In this document: one piece after another, positions 36,401 to 48,400 of the stretch
Layout of the letters: each line of letters begins with the position of its first letter
How positions within the stretch are numbered: position 1 is the stretch's first letter
Assembly: GCA_963678705.1 (NCBI GenBank)
Contig: OY783221.1
Coordinates: 1,178,001 to 1,242,000, forward strand
Direction: 5' to 3'
Length of the DNA stretch: 64,000 nucleotides
Source: Panorpa germanica
Taxonomy: Eukaryota; Arthropoda; Insecta; Mecoptera; Panorpidae
Program-made: the position numbers and the translations under genes
The notes under the pieces: generated by a model
Told to the model about the DNA's origin: nothing
The model's input: only the letters and a program-made list of their open reading frames with translations
The model's database searches: none

Positions 36401-39400
36401 CCCTCACGATACCTCTTGCATGATATATGTTATAAACCCATAAAAACTTGTTGAAGTTTTGTAATTTTATTATACTTATAAATAATAAATATATAATTCA
36501 GCAAACATTGTAGATTACACTAAGTATTGATTTCCTTCCGTTCAAATAAACACTTGGATCTGTTATTAATAAATAAGCCCCTGCTATATAGGCAGCTATA
36601 TATACATCAAAAAATAAATTTCCGGTAATTCTTTCAGCGCTATAATATTGTATATAATAAAATTGTTCCTCACTTTGTTGTTCAAGAAATTAGATCGTCA
36701 ATAGCTTCCGCTTCCGGTTAAATTATTTTTTAAACTCTTGTAAACTGAAAGTAAATCATTTTCTTAAATTTATATAAGTATATAAATTTCTCTTTGCATG
36801 TACTTACGAAATCTGAGCCAAATGAAGGTGAATATATAAAGATTGTAATTATTTCAGATATAATCAGGCACCAGCTTCATTAGCAGGAGAATTAACGATG
36901 GTTCAACTGTACCGAGTTGCATTGAGTGCAGGAAAAGCACATCGCGACCACAAACATCATCATGTACACCACTTCAAGCACGATGGAGGTACCACACCTG
37001 CACCACCGACTGCAGCCCCGGTAAGTTGGAACTGCATGCATTTACATATGAAAGGTAGACGAGAGAAGTGCAAAAGTTATTTCTGTATGAATTTAAATAC
37101 AAGATAAACTTAAAATACGTGAAAAACAACGCCGAATTATATGTTCATGTCCTCTATTGACGAATTAGTATATTATACGTTTATACGAAATAACATACAG
37201 GAATCGGGACCCTGGTCAAAACATTTAAAATTTTGTAATTAAATTTAAGACATTTATATTATTATCAAATTTTATCAAAATCCGGCGAAGTACCATACAT
37301 AAAGGTTAAATTCTGAGGTACCTTAAATAAAGAAAGGCACCTCGCGTATAACTACTAAATAAAGTTTTATAATTCTGATATTGACGTTCCCTCTTCTCGC
37401 ACTGTACCCTTCTCTCTTACGATGCGTTAACCGCATAAGATCTGGGTGCAGCAAGATTTTTTAAATCAATGAATGCATATGCCTCGTAATGCAATTCGCA
37501 AACAAGGAGAAAGTTTTAATTACAGATTCACAGATGCTAAAATATATAATAAATATATTTACTTAAAATTAGTATACTGGTATGCAATTATTCTTTGTCA
37601 GAGTACATAGAGCTAGTAGTCTAGTCTAGTTTTATGTCAATAACGTCTTCTGCTGGAGTTCTCCTAGCTAAAACTTTCAAGATGTACGTAAACTTTACAG
37701 AGTTTGAAGCACAAGATGAACTTTAAACTTGTCATAAGAGGATGATATCCAAACTGAGCCCAAACTTATTAGCAAGTAATTAATTAAATAAGACAAATTC
37801 TGTAGGAAAACCCTCAAATTTATTATTAACTTGGCGAACTACTAAAGTTTTATAAATATTTAAATACGTGTGTGTGTGACAAGCTAATTTACTTATGAAA
37901 TGTTTATTGTTACAGCCCGTACCCCAGCAGCCACTTAACCCCTTGTTAAACAATGGTCAAATTCCTCCCTCTGTGAGACTGAATTTCGGTGGTCAGATTC
38001 CACAAAGCCTAGCCCCGCAAATAGTCCCAATTCAATTACCAAATGGTCAAAACATCAATCAACAGTTCTTGAATGGTCAGTTTGTCAACGGTCGGTTACT
38101 CTCTGAGCAGCTGTTAGCTGGAGGACGTGGTTTATCTCTTCCTCAAGCTGCTCCCTCTTCAATTCCTCTGCAACAATTCACTCTGCAATACGCTGAACAA
38201 GCACCTCAAAGTTCTGCACCAACTGCTACGTCATTTGGAGGCTCTTTAGTCAACAGTGGTTTGGTTCACCAGTCGCTGACAAATCCAGCAAACGTACAAT
38301 TTATCGACACTACATCAAGCTCCAACCATTTCTTATTCAAAAGACAAGAAAACGGGGAGAAAACAGTTGTGAAAAGACAAGCAGGTGACGATCAGGCGGA
38401 AGATGATTCGAAGAAACACTCCAAACGGGGGTTGATCGAACTAAGCGATGGAACGTTAGTGGATGATTCAGGTTTACTAAATATTGGAGAACAAGGACTA
38501 GTTCCCCAGGACATAGCAACCGATGTAGACGGTGTAGGATTAGCCCAATTTGGTTTACACTTCGCGCAACAACCCAAAATTATCAGCCAAGGAAGTCAAC
38601 TTCAAGGAAACGGTAACATCAGCGAAGACGAAATCAAGGAATACGATAGAGAGCCCGCAGAAGCGGAAGTCAAGGAAGTTTTGAACCTTTGTGACGCTTG
38701 CGGTCAAGAGCCGTTCGAAAAAGCTTTAGCCCTGGGTTGGTCCAAGGTTAAAAAGTCATCGTACAACGCATTAAGGGCTCCTGCTAGGGGAGTATGCGGG
38801 GCTTTTAGATAAATTAATTTAATTAAAAACGGATTATTGTATCCCTTTTGTAGAAATGTAAGACAACCATTAGTATTACGAAGAGATTTTAAACGAAATA
38901 TTATTTCTATAAATAGAAAACAGAAGATTTTATCACGTAAATGTTTTCAATTTCTTAGAAAACTGGAATTGAAACAAATTTGATGACTTGCCAGATTAAT
39001 TTTAATTTATGTAACATTTTTTGTACTGTACTATAATAGTTATGTTATTATTTAAATAATAAAATGTAAATAAAATATAAGAATACGTATTATTTATGTA
39101 AATAATATTACGAAGATGAAAAGGGCAGGAACTATTACTTTGTAGAACAAGATACTATCATAAATTTTTAATAAAACCATAAATAATATAAAGATAAATG
39201 TTATCTTACCTTGCTCTTGTGAATATGTTGATGTTGATATTCGGAATCAAATTCTGGTTCACTGAAATAACTTTGGTCTTGTTCACCCCAAGAGGCTGGG
39301 GTGACTGAGGCGATGCCACCACCAGGACCAATGGGACCTCCAGACACCTCTGCGGACTCGAATAACCGCAACACCGAGCGATCTCTGATGTCCCTTAAGT

Positions 39401-42400
39401 GGGACCTGGAACAACAATATGTCAAGGAATAAATAGAAATTTATAGCTCTTGTTCTCGATTATACTAATGCCCTTGTGTCTTCACAATACCCTAAGCGAT
39501 GGAAATCATTTAGACAATGGTACAAGAAAGGGTTAAAGGGTTTGCTAACTGAATCCGCAGGAGTTCGTAGTCTTCGAAAGTACATTATAGATAAATAAAT
39601 GATTATACGATTTTCTGGTTACTACGTATACAGTACTGGTTCTCTTTTGTATGTGTAATTTACATATGACCCTTTTTGGAAATAAATTTATTTCTCAATT
39701 TCAAAAATGCTGGTTGATAGTGACAAAATGGGGATGAAGATTAGGTGTAAGGGGCGTGGAAGACAGATGCTCTTTCATTACTTCAATTAAGGTGCTTCTA
39801 TAGACATATATAAATCAATTAAGTTCAAAATTTATATTTACTTAGCCTTTCACAAGAAATTTGAATATGATGTTAATGTAATTGTCCTTAATTTATTTAC
39901 AACACTTAAAATGTTTTGACCAGCTGAGAGCGAGATATTAACAATTAAAGCGCACTTATTTAACAACGTTTATTACCTATAATTAACAATTTTTGCCAAA
40001 TATTTATGTACGGTAAATCAGTAAGTATAATAATAGCTCGGTCAATATAGACATTTAAAATAACAAAAATTGCCGGAGAGCCAAATATTGGTGGAGAGCT
40101 AGGGTTTATCATTACAAATAAAGTTTTAAAAATCCCCATCGATTCTATGTGTGCTTCAAAAGTTATTCGGAGTCAAAGGTCAAAATTGTAGGTTTTTTGG
40201 ATTTTTCTCGAAAATGGTAAGTTTTAACAAAAAAAAATCTCAAACCAAAGTTGTAGATCTTAAAATTCTCTACAAAAATGGTCGTTACGATTTTTTCCTA
40301 AGAGTTACCATTCCTGAGATATCGCGATTCTAATAGTCACATTATACATGATATGCATATACATTTCCACGCCACCTGTGGGGTAGTGTACTCGGCGCGT
40401 TTTTTTTACCGTGGTTTGCCCTGTAGGCCTACACCACTAACTGTCATGACAATTTTAGGATAATTTAAGGGAACAATACCCGTCACGTTCTAGATATTAC
40501 CTTATTATTGATATTGCTATTGATTATTGGGTTAACTATTGTTTTGATTTCTTTAGATATTTTATTCAGATTCATACTCTTGAAAGTCTACTTCAACAGT
40601 CATGTCTTCTTCGATTTCTTCTTCTTCCTCTTCCTCTTGCTGGATGTTCATAAATTGTTCAACCTGACTTTTATTTTATATAAATGAATATAACCATTTA
40701 AACAAAAGCTCTAAACTTTGCGGATATTTCCACATGTGTTAGAAGAAGTTTTTTATATCGAATTGATTGGGATACATATTGGGATATATTAAATAATATA
40801 AAAAGTGTGAATGTTACCTTAGATCCTCCAGTTCATAAAACATATCCTTAGAGCTGTCGTGGATGTAGATCTTGACATGGGGTCCTTCCAGATAAGCCAT
40901 GGTAAGCTGTCTGGGGAATGACCTCACAAAGAGGGCTCTGACCGTATCTATGGATGTTATTTCATTTGGTAGCAATGCTCGTTTCGTCTCGTTGCGATAT
41001 TGTAAGAAGACTAGCCCTGTAACAATGTGTAGTATAAGGAACGAGACAACATATTCCAGGAGAAGAAAGTAAATGATACATGATCAAAATTTTTGGAGGT
41101 TCTATATACGAGTCGGTACCTTACATTGTAATAAAGAAAATATAAAGAAATATCCTACAAAAAGTGTACTATATATGTATGTATTTCTTACATAGAAATA
41201 ATAGTTAGTTTCCACAAATATTATATGAAATGCCGGCCAATTGGATTGTGAACTATAACTTAATTTATGAAGTTGGTAGAAGATTCTGTAAAAATTCACT
41301 AAAAATAAATTAAGGGTACAAATGCCTATGTATACACCTATTGAAAGAAAGAGACAGAGCGAGAGATTCAAAATAAAGGTAAATTATCTCAAGAGAAACA
41401 AATTTAACAAATCAACTGATACATACAATGCAATCTAACCAAATAGCTACGAGTATTTTTCATCATGAGTATCCAAAAAGGAAAACAGTATCAAGTATCC
41501 AATAATAATCTATCTCTTTCTCTATTTACATATTCGTCTATATCTGTCTCTGTCACACTATAGAGTACTACGACATATCGTGCTAGTGGAATGTCACTGC
41601 TGATTCAATGGACTTTTCAAGATCATCGTTATTTATGGAGCCTATTTTTATCATTCACCGCATCCTCGTCTCGTTTTTGGGCATTTAGAGCTTTTATATA
41701 TAGAATATATACATACCTAAATAAAATAACTGTAAGTGCTATCTGGGGTTGACATATTGGACAGACACTTAGGGCCAACCAAATAGGGCACATATAAATA
41801 GTAGTATTATGTGTTCAATGGATTTGTATAATCAATAAGAGATGTACAAATGATAGGGAAATAGCAGGAAATAAATATACGTATAGCTATTGCTAAAAAA
41901 CCACGACATATAATCTTTCGAATACTTATACAAGTGTATAAGTTTTATTGCAGATGGCGTGCCAAGTATGTAACGAAATACAGGTCTTCGAAAGTAACTT
42001 GTACATATTTCTGTTTAATCAGTAGCTTTTCCAAACATCAGTACACTTTATCATGAGATAAATTTTCTATTTTAATGTTTGTCAAAGGTAACAAACATGT
42101 TTTATGTTTTATAATAGAGAAAAGTTTAACCAGTGAAGACGATCCTTAAATCTATAAAAGAATGATATAGATTGCATAAAAAGATAAACAAAAATAGTGT
42201 CCTCGACGTCGAATAGTGTCCAGCCAGCCCACTGAGTTAGCAAAAAACCAAATCGTCCAAAATGGAACAATAAATTATTGTATTTGTCATAGCTTCAGTG
42301 TTCTTTTTTTTGATAATTTTTGAGCAGATCCATAATGCATGTGCAAAGTCGGTTAAGCCTTTGCGATGTAATACCACAGTCGGTTAAGGGTCTTTGAGAC

Positions 42401-45400
42401 ATATATACCCCATAAATGATGAGCTAAACCGAAGGTGTTGACATAGAATTTATGTAATTAAATAAATAAATGTATAAATTCTTTATTTTTTTATAAATAT
42501 GACAAACAGTGAATACAATGTAAAAAAATTAACGTACAGATAATAAAGAAAGTAAAATGTATGACTGTCACACACTAAAGAAAGTGAATAACAAGAACTC
42601 GATATAGACAGAAATCAAGATGTATTCTTCCCTTTTATTCTTTGATGCTCCTACTAAGGACTAAGGACCAAGGACTCTTATATCAAAAGAACCATTCAAG
42701 GATATTTTCTATCAGTAACAGTAGACGCTGATTTCGTTTCAACATATACCAATAATAAATTTCTTTAGAATTTTATTTGGAAAATAAAATTATGTTACAT
42801 TTACTCACCTAGGGGTCGTTCAAGTGTTTTGGACGGCGTCCTTACAACAGGAAGCGAACTCCGTTGTTTACCACCCCTCCTGAAACCTGTAGAAGAGGTT
42901 TCCACTTCAGACATAATGCCAGGATCCTCATCAAACAAAGGACCGACCGCTCCGAGACCCAGAGGAGCGTATCCACGCACTGGTGGAGCCTGAAAGGAAT
43001 TTTATTCGTATTAAAATGGATTACTAATTAATTTTATAATAAAACATAAATAATTTCAGGAATTTAATTAACACTTACTTTCCTGGACCTCTGGGAACGC
43101 GTTCCCATCTTCAGCAGCGAATTAAAAATTGTTATTTGAATTAGAAAGGGATTGTAGAGGACAAATATATTATACATACTGGGAACATGCTATTAATTAA
43201 GGGTGTAATACTAGAGTTTCGCATAATAATTGTTATTTCCGTTTAACTTTAATATACGCATAAAAAACAATCTACATCATGTTCCGAAATACATATTCTA
43301 ATAGCTACTGCTATGTATATAAAAATAAGTCATTATTTAGAATAATTAATATCCTTTTTATGTAGTGGATACGTTTAGAAGTAAGTAAGACTCCCTATAG
43401 CGCGAGTTTCAACAGTACGAATTCGGAAATAAATATGAATGAATGGGCTTGTGTCCTATGTCTTAATTTCTATAAAACTGTACTATATATTGGTAAAGTT
43501 GGTTACTAGAACCTCAAATGTCAAAATATTTTTTAATAACTCCTTATATGTTACATCACGTCCGCTAAGTACAACAGATCTTAAAGGAGATATACAACAC
43601 AGAACTCTTATCCATAGAAAAAATAACTGACCTATCCCTTAATAGTTTAGACATGTTACGTCATAAATATGGCCGACATCTGTAGCGCTAAAACTACAAT
43701 TCGAACTTTTAATTGCTATATCTCGGTCAACATTTAGATATTTATTAAAATAAAAACGCCAATATACATTTATTAACAACAATTTCAATGAACAATTGAA
43801 AAATCGACCCATAAAAAATGAGGACACAAGCCCAAACATGAAAAACAATGTCACTTTAAAATCAATCTCAAATTTGATCAGAACCGGCTCTAACTTTACA
43901 GACCTCTAAATATTATATACAGGCCTTGCAACATCAGTAACAGCATGTAGCAGTTCTATTTTTGGTCCTATTTTTGTGGAAAATTATCCTTTTTATGTTT
44001 GCAGATATACTGAAACCTGAGGCTTATGAACCACAGAGACGCGGGCACGAGCATGGCAGACGGTAAAAGCTTTATAGTCTAATATCACATAGACCACATA
44101 CTCGTATATATGAGTAGATGAATACGAAACGAAAGCTGATCGCTATTGAATTTCTACAGATATTATTCAGATTTTTTTAATATTCAATTCTGTGATATGT
44201 CTATCGCAAAAATGAATAACTTAATACCACAGCTTTTATCATAAATGTAGCAAAATATAAAATAAAAAAAATAAAGTACTTTTTGTAAGTATATTTAAAA
44301 GCAATTCAATTAAAATTAATGTTGTTTTACATATTTCAAAGCGCTCTGAAAGAGTTTTATAAAACAACTCACTGCTGATCGTAAATTTATTAGGGTTCTC
44401 TCACGTTGAAACCGACTACTTGTAACATCCGACTTTTTCACTAGGGTATAATCACATTAGCACACTTTATCAAGATAAAAAGCTAATTATACTAATACTC
44501 ACTAAACATTTTGAAGTAAATTCTATTTCATTTCATGAGTCTTTTGTTATAAACGCGTTCGTTTTCTATTCAGTCGTTCATAGGGAATGTCTCTTTTATG
44601 AGCTACAGACGGCGCAACGACTGCTCACTGTTGAATAAAAGCGACTCCTGTGACAGATAGGGAATCAATTTGAACTATAATTAATTTTCTGTGTGTTGCA
44701 CCAACTTGTAAAACGTTAGAATTGAAATGTACGAATGACTAGAACTTCACCTAGCCATTCTATTTCACCAAATGCTTACTGGGTATGAAACAAATCGAAG
44801 TTGGCGTCGCGAATAGTCGATTCCAGTATGAGAGAGCCCTACACTTAGTTTGCATTTCCGCTTCGATCTCTTCCGAGAGAAAATATATTTTTTGTTGAAA
44901 AAAACAGGAAATGAAATAATATGGAAAACTGCCCAAAAGTTTTTATACGAGTTTACTAAAAGTATGAATAAATAAAAAACCAAAAAAATGAAGAGAATAA
45001 TCGTTTAAAAAAAGCATATGAAAATTATAATAATGATGTAAAAAAATATGTATATTCGAGTACAGGGTGTTCACCAGAAAAAATAATAAAAAATATTTCT
45101 TATATCTTACAAGAATCCATGGGAGGAAATTGTTACTAATAAGAAGGATAATAAGACTTTGTTTTTATCGAAATATATTTTACGAGCGGTAAATCATTCT
45201 TATAAAGCTATAGTGCGAAATAAGAATTCATATTTACAAACATAATTAACATAAAAAGTGAAAACAGGTACAACGGATATAATGTAAAGCTCATAAAAAC
45301 AAATTAAAAAATAATGGAATGGACGTAATTTTAATAATGATATAGTCCTACATATATTTATATATATATAGAGTGGAAGTTCATATTTTACCTCCAGGTC

Positions 45401-48400
45401 CACGGAGCGCTGCTGTTGTTGTTGAGCATAGAGCATATCGCCGCCGAGTGTGTGCCTACGAGGATCCTCTCTGCTTCGAGCACCCTGACGACCGCCGCGA
45501 CGTCCGGCGTCGCCTGCTAGACAAAAAACCAGGCATAAGTAACAGAATTAATGCACAAACATTTACTATTTGTAAATAAGAAATAAATATTATTTAAATA
45601 ATGTAACAAACAGTAAAAACACATGTAAACAATAGTATGTTTTACTATAACATTATTCATATTGATAAACGCCCAAAATGAAGAAGCATATAATATATCT
45701 CTAATAATTAATAGCTCGATATATCGTATGTATAATAAAAAAGTATTTAGACCTATAAATAACTCAATTGAAATAAAAATGATGTCCTCACAACGCCCCT
45801 ACCCTAAACCGATACCCGCAGACACAAAAATAGCGGTTACGTTTATTATTTTATGAATCCGAGCTCAAAAATAGCTCAAATAAACCTAATAAATGTTACG
45901 TATAGCTGAGCGCAGCCTGCGGTGTGTTAATGTGCCAAACGCTGACCCGCGGATAGAAATCGAGAGCAAGGTCAATCTGCCGCTCCGAGGATAACACACC
46001 AAGAGCCAGGAAGATGACGTCGACGTAATCTGTCTTGTGTCTGCTTTTCGTTATTTTGTTGCATCTGGTTTATAGCTTGATTTATATAATTACATATTTG
46101 GCATACTACGCGTGTATTTTATGCGTAAAGAATTGGTTACACGGTGCGAGCTACTAACCTAACAGTGGACAGCTACTGTCACGTCAGTAGCTCCACTGAT
46201 CACACGAGTATGTGTGTGACGTACTGCTACTTAGGGATGTGTACGGGTTAATGACAGTCAATACAACAAATGTTGCGAGCTACTAACTCTATCGCACATG
46301 ACACTAACTCGCATAATATGGTCACTCGGCGCGAGTAGCTGTACAAATAAGTTTTAAATCTAGATCTTCCAGTAGACCAGTGGTCGATATGGCAATAGAA
46401 AGATTTTGTAGATAACAAAGAATCAATAAACATAGTTAACCCTGCGTGTGTACACTGGCCGAATAATCACCGTTCCGTTTATTATTACATGTCTAAATCC
46501 GTAAAATATTCCCCACTTTCAGGAGCACAAATTATTCCAATTTTTGGAGCCCACACCAAAGACACTACATTCTTTCAAAAGCTTGTAGTCTAAGGTAAAA
46601 AAGTCTACAACCGTTTTTCTTAATATTTGTTTGTTATAAAGTTATGAATTTTTTAACAATATTCCGTTTTTTCCGCATTTTTTACTATTTGTCAATTTTT
46701 ATTAACAACGGTTTTAAACTTTAAACTTTCTGGACCATGTAGTAGACACTTCAAAATGTAATCCAGAATTTTTTCAGATTTTTTGAAAGCTCAAGGACCC
46801 AGTGTATACACCATGACTCGAAAAATATAGTGTTCACACGGAGGGTTAAATTTCTTTAGTTAAAAACATAACTAAAAATCAGAACTACTAAACCACAGTA
46901 GGGCAAATCTCTTGGATCTGGAACATAGTATCAGGAGTGGATTACAAAAAAAACGTACTTCTCTGTATAAGAGTTTTCTTCATCAACTACTATAATCGAC
47001 AAAGTTCGAATTAGTTTGGATAGTTCTATATCCCTGGTTCACTGACTCCTGTTCTTCGGCTTATGAGAGTTCATCTTGATGACTGAGATGTTTACATATT
47101 GAGCGCATATAAAACAAGGGGAGCTACTCGTAGGGAAGGGGGAGAGAGGAAAGTTAAGCTACTAGATCCACCGACTGGTATAAACACGCGCCAATGGAAT
47201 TACAAACATACACATTCCGTAGTAAATTAAAGTAAACATATTATAAATCAGAAATTAGAATAACAATTATTTAATTAAGGATTGAAATATTGTAACATAT
47301 AGAGTAGTTATAGTCCAGTGGCGGAAGTGACTGGTTTCAGTAGTGTTACGTTGTATATAAGCTGCAAATGAAGCCAGACGTATTCTGTATCTTAGTTCTG
47401 TCCACGTAACGTCATACAAGCTTCATGTAAGCTGCAAATAGGTTAATTTCTCTGAACTATAGCATTGAGAAAGCACATTTTTCATTGCGAAAATGTCAAG
47501 TGAAGAAGAAGATGTGATTATAGCATACGCTTTTATTAGAAGACGACGAATCAGACGTAGAATGTATTGGCTTCATCCATACATCAAAAAGAACATTAAC
47601 CGCAGATTGTTTGTTGCTGCAAGAGAGTTATCAGAGGATGATTCAGTATTTCAATCAGTATACCGAATGACTGTTGTTCAATAATATGAACAAAATTGAC
47701 TGCCGAGCCTGTCATTTTTAAAAGAATATTACGTCTATGCGTCGTGCATACGCTAGATCTATGACATGTTGCAAATGCGACGTTGCAGCTCCGTGGACAG
47801 AGCCTCCTTTGTTTAGATGCTAGCTACAAGAAAGCCATCTATGTTACGTATAAAAAGTTACGTATAACCCAGTACTTAAAATCTGATTTTCAACATCCAA
47901 CGATTCAACGTCAAACTACATAAGATGTTTTAAAAATCATTACACAATGATTCTGCGTTATCTTGCATCTTTATAGGAAAAGTTTTTATAATTTTGTTTT
48001 AAAAGTGTTTTACATTGTTCTTTGTCTCGATATAAGTTACGCCCACGCTTTTACAAGTAAATCGTTTTGCTTTGAGCTATACTTGTATTTAATACTTATA
48101 TTACCTATTCATAGATAGAACATTTAAATAAGAAAATTATCTCATACCAACTGAACTGTATTTGGTATGTTGCCAACTTTAGCAATTCAAGCAAACATTA
48201 CCAACCTTGACATGTCTGAAATTTGTATAATATTTAATTAACTGAACAATTTTAATAACCATAATGTAAAGCTAAGTGTGTCTAACTTTATGAATTAACG
48301 TTATGTCATATTTTGTGTAAAACTAACTGCCAAAAAGTATGCTTTTGTCTAAATATAAGTGAGATAGGAATAGTATATATTTTAGAGTCACTTTGACATC

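Noticed and set aside
36898..37107. Separate short gene starting at the ATG in 36898
   Set aside because: It is exon 4 of the pentraxin gene read through its donor into the intron.
43639..43854. Minus-strand open frame MTLFFMFGLVSSFF...
   Set aside because: It lies in the right half of a MITE and reads repeat sequence.
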